From positions 1 through 37,097 of the forward strand of contig JAGAIM010000008.1 of the NCBI GenBank assembly GCA_017626555.1: a DNA stretch of 37,097 bases, written 5' to 3'. Positions 27,179 through 37,068 of the stretch are shown here, one piece after another. Position 1 is the first letter of the stretch. Every line of letters begins with the position of its first letter. The notes below the pieces were generated by a model. It was not told the DNA's origin and ran no database searches. It worked only from the letters and a program-made list of their open reading frames with translations. The DNA is from Bacteroidales bacterium. GTDB lineage: Bacteria > Bacteroidota > Bacteroidia > Bacteroidales > UBA932. Position numbers and translations under genes: made by a program.

Positions 27179-28492
27179 ATGAGTTCATTCGTAATTGAAG
27201 GCGGCCACAAACTTAGTGGCACGATAAGGCCGCAGGGTGCAAAGAATGAAGCCCTGCAGGTGATAAGTGCAGTACTTCTCACAAAGGAAATTGTCAAGAT
27301 TTCCAATGTGCCGGAAATCCTGGATGTACGCAATCTGATTCTCTTGCTGGAGAGTATGGGAGTAAAGGTGACAAGGCACGAGAAAGGGGTATATTCGTTT
27401 CAAGCCGATCAAGTCGATGAAGACTATATAATGAGTGCTGATTTTGTGGGTAAATGCGCCAAACTGCGTGGGTCTGTAATGGTTGTCGGACCTCTCCTGG
27501 CTCGTTTCGGAAGGGCATATTTCCCGAAACCGGGTGGTGATCAGATCGGTCGCCGCAGGGTTGATACTCATATTCTGGGCTTTATGAATCTGGGCGCTTC
27601 GCAGGAATATGATATTGATAAGAAGGCTTTCTATCTTCACATTCCTGAGGGTGGTGCTCTGGAGGGAAGATATATGCTTTTGGATGAAGCATCGGTGACC
27701 GGAACTGCAAATATCGTTATGGCAGCCTGCCTGGCCAAAGGTGTGACGACCATATACAATGCTGCCTGCGAACCATACGTTCAGCAACTTTGCCGGATGC
27801 TTATACGTATGGGTGCAAAGATAGATGGCGTTGGTTCTAATCTGTTGACAATCACTGGAGTGGATTCTCTGGGAGGAACAGACCATACTATCTTGCCGGA
27901 TATGATCGAGATAGGTTCCTTCATAGCACTTGCGGCTATGAATCAGAGTTCCATCACGATCAAGGATGTGGCATACGATGAACTCGGAATGATTCCTGAG
28001 GCTTTCAGGAAACTCGGTGTCAATCTGGAGCGCCGTGGTGATGATATCTATGTGCCGGAACAGGAAAGTTATGTGATAGATTCCTTCCTCGATGGCTCGA
28101 TTCTGAATATTGCGGATGCCCCTTGGCCGGGACTGTCCCCAGACCTTTTGAGTGTGATCCTTGTGATGGCAACTCAGTGCAAGGGAAGTGTCCTTATCCA
28201 TCAGAAAATGTTCGAGAGCCGTCTATTCTTTGTCGATAAACTCATCGATATGGGTGCCCAGATCATTCTCTGCGATCCTCATCGTGCAGTTGTTGTCGGA
28301 CACGACCACCGTTATCAGTTACGGGCTGGAAAGATGTCTTCGCCTGATATACGTGCCGGTATCGCTATGCTGATTGCTGCGATGTCTGCCAAGGGTACGA
28401 GTGTTATAAGCAATATCGAGCAGATCGATCGAGGCTATGAAGAAATCGATGTCCGTCTGAATGCCCTCGGTGCCCGGATCTCCCGCCAGTAA
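27179..28492 (+). CDS. murA: UDP-N-acetylglucosamine 1-carboxyvinyltransferase with Asp at the fosfomycin site
   Basis: First committed enzyme of peptidoglycan synthesis, adding enolpyruvate to UDP-GlcNAc. It has 437 residues with the N-terminal motif GTIRPQGAKNEAL and the DEASVTGTANIVMAA segment. The active-site loop reads PKPGGDQIGRRRVDTH: Asp121 takes the place of the cysteine (Cys115 in E. coli) that fosfomycin alkylates. Asp variants are active and fosfomycin-resistant in other bacteria such as Mycobacterium and Chlamydia, so intrinsic resistance is predicted. It is the last gene of the murB-lipoprotein-murA run and is followed by a terminator. Confidence 0.96.
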   Translation: MSSFVIEGGHKLSGTIRPQGAKNEALQVISAVLLTKEIVKISNVPEILDVRNLILLLESMGVKVTRHEKGVYSFQADQVDEDYIMSADFVGKCAKLRGSVMVVGPLLARFGRAYFPKPGGDQIGRRRVDTHILGFMNLGASQEYDIDKKAFYLHIPEGGALEGRYMLLDEASVTGTANIVMAACLAKGVTTIYNAACEPYVQQLCRMLIRMGAKIDGVGSNLLTITGVDSLGGTDHTILPDMIEIGSFIALAAMNQSSITIKDVAYDELGMIPEAFRKLGVNLERRGDDIYVPEQESYVIDSFLDGSILNIADAPWPGLSPDLLSVILVMATQCKGSVLIHQKMFESRLFFVDKLIDMGAQIILCDPHRAVVVGHDHRYQLRAGKMSSPDIRAGIAMLIAAMSAKGTSVISNIEQIDRGYEEIDVRLNALGARISRQ

Positions 28493-28558
28493 AAGGGTTT
28501 CCTCCCGGGATTCTCTGTCAGTCTGAGATTTCGCAGAAGCCGTGAGAATTTCGGCAGG

Positions 28559-28588
28559 ATGTTCCACGGAATTTTGTGGAACATTTTC
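28559..28588 (+). terminator. Rho-independent terminator after murA
   Basis: A perfect 9-bp stem (28559-28567 with 28576-28584) and an 8-base loop, followed by TTT. It lies about 65 bases after the murA stop. The rest of 28493-28690 is AT-rich with scattered partial repeats of CTGTCAG and GAGAATT. No gene is seen in it. Confidence 0.7.
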
Positions 28589-28690
28589 TCGGAAACATTT
28601 GGATAATTCTGTCAGATTTTCTGAGAGAATTGCCCTTATATAGTTCTCTACTAATGCTTAGGAACTTTGCATCCGTAAACATTAAACTTA

Positions 28691-29265
28691 ATGTATATGG
28701 AAAATAATGCAAAGATCGAAGTGGCCCAGCGATATGTGGATATCCTGACCAATGCCGGGTTCAAGGCTGTGTTTGGCGATGTGGCGAACAAGGATGCTGT
28801 GATGATGATTATCAATCAGTTCTTGCCGAAGAATCGTAAGGTGGAGCATATAGATTATCTTCCGACAAACTATCAGGGACCTGTCCTATCCTTGAATAAG
28901 GAGCATCAGTACGATTTTATGTGTCGTGACAACTCGGGCGCTTTATTCATTGTGGAGATGCAGTGCTATACCGAGAAGGGCTGGTTCCAACGCTGTGTGA
29001 GTTATGCCAGCAGGGCATATTTCAGAATATACGTTCCGCGAAAAAACAACTGGCGACTTGCTTGCCGAAACGATTGAATGGTATGATGAGGGCTAAACTG
29101 GAGGAAGGCATTGAGCAGGGACTGGAGAAAGGCCGCTCTGAAGAACGAACCGATATGGTTCTGAAGATGTACTCGAAAGGTATGACTCTGATGGATATAT
29201 CTTCTTTATTGGACATATCAGAATCAGAACTTAAGTCAATCATCGATACAATTGATTCTAAATAG
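28691..29265 (+). pseudogene. PD-(D/E)XK nuclease family (Rpn/transposase-like) remnant
   Basis: Two overlapping frames are pieces of one ancestral gene. The first (28691-29077) encodes the N-terminal nuclease part, with IDYLPTNYQGPVLSLNKEHQYDF (residues about 56-78) and the catalytic-type block DNSGALFIVEMQ. The second (from about 28963 in another frame to 29265) carries the usual C-terminal tail EEGIEQGLEKGRSEERTDM and a small helix-turn-helix-like end. Full family members have about 280-300 residues. Here only about 190 can be assembled, the middle is missing, and at least one frameshift near 29035-29080 separates the parts. A third-frame fragment, LLAETIEWYDEG, near 29060 supports several lesions. 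Probably inactive. The family includes Rpn recombination-promoting nucleases. Confidence 0.8.
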
Positions 29266-29298
29266 TTTTAAAGTTATTTGATTGATCATACTCATTTA

Positions 29299-29340
29299 AT
29301 TCCGCCAGCGACTCAGTTTGTTCTGGCGGAATGTTTCTTT
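29299..29340 (+). terminator. Terminator after the Rpn-type remnant
   Basis: A perfect 10-bp stem ATTCCGCCAG/CTGGCGGAAT (29299-29308 with 29323-29332), a 14-base loop, and a T-rich tail (GTTTCTTTT). It insulates the starch locus from upstream transcription. Confidence 0.8.
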
Positions 29341-29386
29341 TCGTCATAAAAAACCTACCGTTCGTCAAAAACTTTAAACAATTCAT

Positions 29387-29466
29387 CCTATATAATTATA
29401 TATATAGGGAAAATCTTCGTATATTCGTAGGATGTGTAAGTGTGTGCACTTGAATTGAAATACGAA
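29387..29466 (+). promoter_or_regulatory. Candidate operator region upstream of the starch locus
   Basis: CCTATATA (29387-29394) and TATATAGG (29401-29408) form an inverted repeat with a 6-base centre. Just downstream, TTCGTATATTCGTA (29416-29429) is a direct repeat of TTCGTA, and the same hexamer recurs inverted (TACGAA) at 29461-29466. No clear -33/-7 promoter was found, so this is a candidate regulator-binding region based on symmetry only. Confidence 0.35.
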
Positions 29467-29473
29467 AATAGTT

Positions 29474-31432
29474 ATGAAGATATCAATCAAGAGTTTACTG
29501 ATGGGAACGGTTGCAGTTGCCGCAATGGCTTCGTGCGCATCTGAGAATAGTGCGCTGCCAGTGCCCGAGGCTCCGCTTGAGGAGTGCGTCTATATGGGCG
29601 ACAAGACAGAATTTGCAGTTTGGGCTCCGGATGCAGAGGCTGCGCAATTGAGACTTTATCATTCGGCTTCAGATGAGGCTGCCTTCAAGATCGTGAATAT
29701 GAAACTCGGCAAGGAAGGGCTCTGGAAGGCTACTGTCAAGGAGGATGTGAAGGGTGCTTTCTATACATTCCAGGTGCAGAAGGACGGTCAGTGGCTTGAA
29801 GAGACAGAAGGAATCGCAGCAAAGGCTGTCGGTGTGAACGGTATGCGTGGTGCTGTGATTGATTGGGATGAGACCGATCCGGAGGGTTGGGCAGAGGACA
29901 AGAGCCCGAAGATAGACCCTTCTGACATCATCGTTTACGAACTTCAGCACAGGGATTTCTCGATACATCAGACTTCAGGCGTGGATAATAAGGGCAAGTA
30001 TCTTGCTCTGACGGAGGAAGGTACAAAGAATCCTGACGGACTTGCAACAGGAATCGACCACCTCAAGGAGATAGGAGTGACATATGTCCAACTCCTTCCT
30101 TCGACCGATTTCGCGACCATAGACGAGACCCGTCTTGAAGACAATCAGTACAACTGGGGATATGAGCCTCTCAACTACAATGCTGTGGAAGGCTCGTTCT
30201 CGACAGATCCGTACAATCCTGTGACCCGTATCAAGGAGTTCAAGCAGATGGTCCAGGCTCTGCACAAGGCCGGCTTCCGCGTGATCCTTGATGTGGTTTA
30301 CAACCATACGACAAATGCTGCGAACACAGGTTTCGAGCGCACTATGCCAGGTTATTTCTACCGTATGCGTGAGGATGGATCGTTCTTCGACGGTTCAGGC
30401 TGCGGCAATGAGACTGCTTCGGAGCAGGAAATGTTCCGCAAATATATGGTCGAGTCTCTGGAGTGGTGGATGAAGGAGTATCATATCGATGGATTCCGCT
30501 TCGACCTTATGGCCATCCACGACATCGAGACTATGAACCTCATCAGCGAGCGCCTTCACGCCATTGATCCGGACGTGGTGATCTATGGTGAGGGTTGGGC
30601 TGCTCAGGCTCCTGCATATCCGGCTGAAGAGATCGCTCTCAAGGCCAATACCTATATGATGGACAAGGTGGGAGCATTCAGCGACAATATCCGTGATGCA
30701 GTGCGTGGCCCTCTCGGATGCGAGAATGCCGGTTTTATGGACGGAGTGGCAGGCAACAAGGATAATGTGATGTTCGGTATTGCCGGTGGTGTGGAGCATC
30801 CTCAGGTGAGTGTAGAGCGCTGGACCAACAATCCTCTTCAGCACGTCAGTTATGTAAGTTGCCACGATGATCATTGTCTGCGTGACCGTCTCGAGGAGGC
30901 AACTGATGCGACTGAGGCAGAGCGTCTGAAGATGGTAAAACTTGCTCAGACAGCGGTTTACACCTCACAGGGAATTCCTTTCATCTTCAATGGTGAGGAA
31001 CTTTACCGTCACAAGCAGGGTGTGAAGAACAGTTATAATCAGCCTGATTCCATCAATGCGATCGACTGGACATACAAGACTACTTACAGGGATCTCGTTG
31101 ACTATTATGCGGCTCTGGCTGCTATCCGTCACGCACATCCGGGCTTCTGCCTCGGAGATGCTGACCTTGTGCGCGAGAAACTCCAGTTCATTGATACAGA
31201 GGATCCTTGCGTGGTGGCATTCCGTATCAGCGGCCTTGAAGGCATAGACAGCGCCAAGTCTCTCACTGTCCTTCTCAACGGATCGAAGAAACTCGCTACT
31301 ATTGGTATCCCCGAGGGCAATTACACAGTCCTTGCAAGAGGTGGCGAGGCTGATGTTGACGGTATTACTGCATACTCCGGCAACTGGATCACAGCTACCG
31401 CTACATCTGCAACCATACTTGCTGAAATGTAA
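29474..31432 (+). CDS. Pullulanase type I-like GH13 lipoprotein
   Basis: Predicted periplasmic debranching enzyme that cuts alpha-1,6 links in pullulan, amylopectin or branched limit dextrins. Of 652 residues, 1-21 are a lipoprotein signal (MASC, Cys21) and about 40-130 a CBM48-like beta-sandwich. The GH13 catalytic barrel follows, then a C-terminal all-beta domain. The type I pullulanase signature YNWGYEP is at 226-232. Catalytic residues by alignment of motifs are nucleophile D344 (GFRFDLMA), acid/base E373 (VIYGEGW) and D465 (SCHDDH). Glycogen-debranching specificity cannot be excluded. It is the first gene of the starch locus and is separated from the next gene by a large hairpin. Confidence 0.9.
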   Translation: MKISIKSLLMGTVAVAAMASCASENSALPVPEAPLEECVYMGDKTEFAVWAPDAEAAQLRLYHSASDEAAFKIVNMKLGKEGLWKATVKEDVKGAFYTFQVQKDGQWLEETEGIAAKAVGVNGMRGAVIDWDETDPEGWAEDKSPKIDPSDIIVYELQHRDFSIHQTSGVDNKGKYLALTEEGTKNPDGLATGIDHLKEIGVTYVQLLPSTDFATIDETRLEDNQYNWGYEPLNYNAVEGSFSTDPYNPVTRIKEFKQMVQALHKAGFRVILDVVYNHTTNAANTGFERTMPGYFYRMREDGSFFDGSGCGNETASEQEMFRKYMVESLEWWMKEYHIDGFRFDLMAIHDIETMNLISERLHAIDPDVVIYGEGWAAQAPAYPAEEIALKANTYMMDKVGAFSDNIRDAVRGPLGCENAGFMDGVAGNKDNVMFGIAGGVEHPQVSVERWTNNPLQHVSYVSCHDDHCLRDRLEEATDATEAERLKMVKLAQTAVYTSQGIPFIFNGEELYRHKQGVKNSYNQPDSINAIDWTYKTTYRDLVDYYAALAAIRHAHPGFCLGDADLVREKLQFIDTEDPCVVAFRISGLEGIDSAKSLTVLLNGSKKLATIGIPEGNYTVLARGGEADVDGITAYSGNWITATATSATILAEM

Positions 31433-31436
31433 TACG

Positions 31437-31508
31437 GCATAGCCTGAGGCTTGCAGAGCGAAGCATATTCATACGCTTCTGCGAAGCGAGGCGAGCCTCA
31501 GGCTATGC
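31437..31508. repeat. Large hairpin between the pullulanase and alpha-amylase genes
   Basis: A perfect 15-bp stem (31437-31451 with 31494-31508, GCATAGCCTGAGGCT) encloses 42 bases that pair again imperfectly (GCAGAGCGAAGC with GCTTCTGC). It has no T-run after it. It may stop or slow transcription, protect the upstream mRNA, or be a mobile palindromic element. It forms the left edge of the AGCT-rich two-gene block. Confidence 0.75.
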
Positions 31509-31538
31509 AGAAAATATAAAACAAAATAACACTAAAAT

Positions 31539-32759
31539 ATGAAGAAGATACTTTTTGCAATCTGCGCCTCAGTGCTGGCAATGTCCTGCGCGACCCAGGC
31601 ACCTGAGCAGCAGCCGCTTGAAAATTCGGTGGTTTATGAGATGAACGTACGTCAGTATACTCCTGAGGGAACATTTGCAGCAGCTCAGCAGGAGCTTCCG
31701 CGCCTCAAGGAGCTCGGAATAGACATCCTCTGGCTTATGCCTATTCATCCTATCGGAGTGAAGGAGCGCAAGGGAACCCTCGGTTCTTACTATGCAATCG
31801 CCGACTACAAGGCCATCAACCCGGAGTTCGGAACTATGGAGGATTTCGAGAACTTCCTCGCAGAGGCTCACAAGCTCGGCTTCCGCGTCGTTCTTGACTG
31901 CGTGGCCAACCACACTTCACCGGATGCAAAGTGGATCAACGAGTGCCCTGCAGATTGGTATATGCGTGATTCTCTGGGCAATACAGTAGTCAACTACGAC
32001 TGGTATGACATCGCTGAGCTCAATTACGGCAAGCGTGAGGTCTGGGATGCTATGGCCGATCAGATGCGCTTCTGGATGGAGAAGGGTGTGGACGGATTCC
32101 GCTGCGATATGGCTTGCGAGGTTCCGCTCGAGTTCTGGCAGGAGACAATCTCTGCTCTTCGTGCAGACTATCCCGGAATGTATATGCTTGCGGAGGGTGA
32201 AGAGCCTAAGCTTCATTCTCTTTCAGGCTTCAATTCATCATACGCTTGGGAACTTCACCATCTGCTGAATGCAATCGCCCGCGGTGAGAAGAACATCCCT
32301 GAGCTTCTTGAGTATATCCAGAAGGACGCTGAAAGACACCCTGCTGATGCTTTCCGTCTTATGTTTACATCAAATCACGACGAGAACTCCTGGGCAGGTA
32401 CAGAGTTCGAGAGAATGGGTGATGCTGCAAAGCTTATGGCAGTGCTTACATTCACCCTTCCTGGCGGTCAGCCTCTGATCTACACAGGTCAGGAGATGGG
32501 CTGGAACAAGAGATTCGAGTTCTTCGAGAAGGATCCGATCCCGGCTTGGGAGAAGAACGGATATTTCGACTTCTACAAGTGGCTCATCGACATCCGTCAC
32601 AATAATCCTGCACTCGCAGCTGGTGACAAGGGCGGCAAGTTCGAGGTTATTTCGACAGAGGACAGCACTCTGGTATTCACCCGTACGCTCCCTGAGAACA
32701 AGGTAACGGTAAAGGCAGAGCTCAAGGCTCCTTGGTCATACGAAATCACAGCAGAGTAA
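31539..32759 (+). CDS. GH13 alpha-amylase lipoprotein
   Basis: Predicted alpha-1,4-glucan hydrolase, 406 residues, with a lipoprotein signal (AMSC, Cys17) followed directly by the catalytic barrel (VVYEMNVRQYTPEGTF). GH13 motifs are DCVANHT (120-126), nucleophile D190 in GFRCDMA, acid/base E219 in LAEGEE, and D281 in TSNHDEN. It is compact, without extra carbohydrate-binding modules. Closest in kind are small maltodextrin-acting amylases. Base usage is unlike its neighbours: AGCT occurs about 10 times in 1.2 kb, mostly as GAG-CTN, whereas the rest of the window almost always writes GAA-CTN. One base separates it from the next gene. Confidence 0.9.
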   Translation: MKKILFAICASVLAMSCATQAPEQQPLENSVVYEMNVRQYTPEGTFAAAQQELPRLKELGIDILWLMPIHPIGVKERKGTLGSYYAIADYKAINPEFGTMEDFENFLAEAHKLGFRVVLDCVANHTSPDAKWINECPADWYMRDSLGNTVVNYDWYDIAELNYGKREVWDAMADQMRFWMEKGVDGFRCDMACEVPLEFWQETISALRADYPGMYMLAEGEEPKLHSLSGFNSSYAWELHHLLNAIARGEKNIPELLEYIQKDAERHPADAFRLMFTSNHDENSWAGTEFERMGDAAKLMAVLTFTLPGGQPLIYTGQEMGWNKRFEFFEKDPIPAWEKNGYFDFYKWLIDIRHNNPALAAGDKGGKFEVISTEDSTLVFTRTLPENKVTVKAELKAPWSYEITAE

Positions 32760-32760
32760 T

Positions 32761-34692
32761 ATGAAGAAAATTCTCATAGCAACCGCAATCATTGCCCTCG
32801 CAGCCTGCTCGGGCAAGCCATCATTCGACCCTGCATCAGTTGCAGACGCAACCCAGGATCAGGTAACCCGCGTTGAACCCCTCTCCTGGTGGGTGGGTAT
32901 GAAGACCGACCTCCAGCTCCTTGTGAACGGCAAGGGTATTTCAGAGTATGATGTTGCTATCGAAGGCGGAAAAGGTGTGTCGGTGGAGAAGATCACCAAG
33001 GCGGAAAGCCCTAACTATCTTTTCGTTGATGTGAATGTCGCTCCTACCGCTCAGCCTGGTACTTACTACATAGTATTTTCAAAAGACGGACAGTCTTTCA
33101 AATATCCATACGAAATCGCTGCCCGTGAGGCCGGCTCTGCCGAGCGTAAGAGCTTCACTACTGCAGATATGGTCTATCTCATTATGCCTGACCGCTTTGC
33201 AAACGGTGATGCGTCGAATGATTCAACCGATGATACGACGGAAGATGCCAACCGCGCAAATGGAAACGGCCGCCACGGCGGAGATATCCAGGGTGTCATC
33301 GATCACCTGGACTATATCAGCGAGCTCGGTGCTACATACATCTGGACGACTCCTTTCCTTGAGGACAATGATCCTCAGGGCTCTTATCACGGATATGCCG
33401 CATCCGACTATTACCATATAGACTCGCGCTTCGGCTCGAACGAGCTCTACAAGACTCTCGTAGAGAAGGCAAGGGAGAAAGGCCTCGGCATCATAATGGA
33501 TATCGTTCCTAACCACTGTAGCTATGTGCACTGGTGGATGAACGACCTTCCTTTCCAGGACTGGATCCATCAGTTCCCTGAATATACAGGAACTAACGTG
33601 GCTTTTTCGACAAATATGGATCCTAATGCATCGCAGAAGGACCTCTATATCCAGGAAAGCGGCTGGTTCGTGCCTACAATGGTGGATATGAACCTTGACA
33701 ATCCATTCGTGCTTCAGTATTTCATCCAGTGGGGAGTGTGGTGGATCGAGTATTCCGGCCTTAACGGCTTCCGCGTCGATACATATCCGTACAATGAGAA
33801 GGAGCCTGCTGCAGAGTGGTGCAAGGCCATTATGACCGAGTATCCGAACTTCAATATCGTAGGCGAGTGCTGGACTTCATCCATCCCTCAGCTTGCATAC
33901 TGGCAGGGTGGAAATGCCAACAAGGACGGCTTCGACTCACATCTCCCGTCGATTATGGACTTCCCTCTCCACGACGCGTTGCGTGCAGCTCTTGCAGAGG
34001 ATGAAGGCGGCTGGGGACTCGGAATGACCAAGGTGTATGACATCCTTTCACACGACTTCGTATATCACGACCTTTCGAAGATGCTCATCTTCCCTGGCAA
34101 CCACGACACCGCACGTATCGGTGATATGGTACGCAAGGATCCTCGTGCCCTCAAGATCGCTATGGCTATGATGGCGACAATGCGAGGCATACCTCAGATC
34201 TTTGCCGGTGACGAGCTTATGTTCGTTTCCAACAGGCCTGACAATATCGGTGACCACCCTGGTCTCCGCGTGGACTTCCCAGGCGGATGGGCAGGCGATG
34301 AGATTGACCTCTTCACTGCGGAAGGTCGTGAGGCCCAGACACATAACACAGACGGTCTCAAGGTGGAGAAGGGCCAGGCGGCTGACCTCTTCAACTATGT
34401 AAGCCGTCTTTTCCAGTGGAGAAAGACAGCGGATGTCATCCACAACGGAAAGACAATGCACTTTATGACCCGCGACAACACATACGCATACTTCCGTTAT
34501 AATGACGAAGCCGCGGTGTTCGTATATATCAACAACAACCTGGAACCGGTGAATGTTCCGTGGTCTTACTATTCAGAGATCACCGAAGGCCTTCAGGGTG
34601 GAGTTGATGTCCTGACCGGAGAGCCTGTCAAGATTTCGGATGCCACAGTAGTCTCTCCAAAGACAGCACTTGTAGTAGAATTCAAGAGGTAA
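32761..34692 (+). CDS. SusA-like neopullulanase / cyclomaltodextrinase lipoprotein
   Basis: Predicted periplasmic GH13 enzyme that breaks maltooligosaccharides, pullulan or cyclodextrins, comparable to SusA of the Bacteroides starch system. Of 643 residues, 1-16 are a lipoprotein signal (LAAC, Cys16) and about 35-120 a cyclomaltodextrinase-type N-terminal beta-sandwich (PLSWWVGMKTDLQLLV). The barrel begins at VYLIMPDRFANGD. Motifs are DIVPNH (247-252), nucleophile D340 (GFRVDTYP), acid/base E369 (NIVGECW) and D449 (FPGNHD), followed by a small C-terminal beta domain. Like the previous gene it is rich in AGCT (about 8 sites), unlike the remainder of the window, so the pair probably shares an origin. 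Confidence 0.92.
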   Translation: MKKILIATAIIALAACSGKPSFDPASVADATQDQVTRVEPLSWWVGMKTDLQLLVNGKGISEYDVAIEGGKGVSVEKITKAESPNYLFVDVNVAPTAQPGTYYIVFSKDGQSFKYPYEIAAREAGSAERKSFTTADMVYLIMPDRFANGDASNDSTDDTTEDANRANGNGRHGGDIQGVIDHLDYISELGATYIWTTPFLEDNDPQGSYHGYAASDYYHIDSRFGSNELYKTLVEKAREKGLGIIMDIVPNHCSYVHWWMNDLPFQDWIHQFPEYTGTNVAFSTNMDPNASQKDLYIQESGWFVPTMVDMNLDNPFVLQYFIQWGVWWIEYSGLNGFRVDTYPYNEKEPAAEWCKAIMTEYPNFNIVGECWTSSIPQLAYWQGGNANKDGFDSHLPSIMDFPLHDALRAALAEDEGGWGLGMTKVYDILSHDFVYHDLSKMLIFPGNHDTARIGDMVRKDPRALKIAMAMMATMRGIPQIFAGDELMFVSNRPDNIGDHPGLRVDFPGGWAGDEIDLFTAEGREAQTHNTDGLKVEKGQAADLFNYVSRLFQWRKTADVIHNGKTMHFMTRDNTYAYFRYNDEAAVFVYINNNLEPVNVPWSYYSEITEGLQGGVDVLTGEPVKISDATVVSPKTALVVEFKR

Positions 34693-34694
34693 GT

Positions 34695-34757
34695 TGTCAT
34701 TTCGACCGAACGAAGTGCTGCTGTCATTTCGACCGAACGAAGTGAGTGGAGAAATCT
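34695..34757 (+). repeat. Tandem short repeat upstream of the GH97 gene
   Basis: Two copies of TGTCATTTCGACCGAACG in tandem: a truncated unit at 34695-34717 and a full unit at 34722-34757 ending GTGGAGAAATCT. The full unit shares head and tail with the copies in murB. It begins 2 bases after the SusA-like stop codon and ends 28 bases before the GH97 start, and forms the right edge of the AGCT-rich block. Confidence 0.85.
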
Positions 34758-34770
34758 ATAACACCAGTAA

Positions 34771-36990
<2,220 letters not shown>

Positions 36991-37068
36991 TCCCCAATGG
37001 CGGCCATTAAGGAAACACGAAAACAACACTTATAACCATTAATAACAAACTAAAAAAACACACAAACA

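Noticed and set aside
27185-28201. 338-codon open frame on the - strand opposite murA
   Set aside because: It is antisense to an intact murA with no family resemblance. Long shadows arise here because few stop codons fall in that frame.
28641-28669. Promoter in front of the Rpn-type remnant
   Set aside because: GAACTTTG at 28662-28669 misses the first conserved T of TAnnTTTG, and no TTTG lies at the right distance. The evidence is too weak to annotate.
34695-34757. CRISPR array upstream of the GH97 gene
   Set aside because: There are only two repeat units, one of them truncated, separated by 4 bases with no spacer, and no cas genes. The same unit occurs singly elsewhere, so it is a dispersed repeat.
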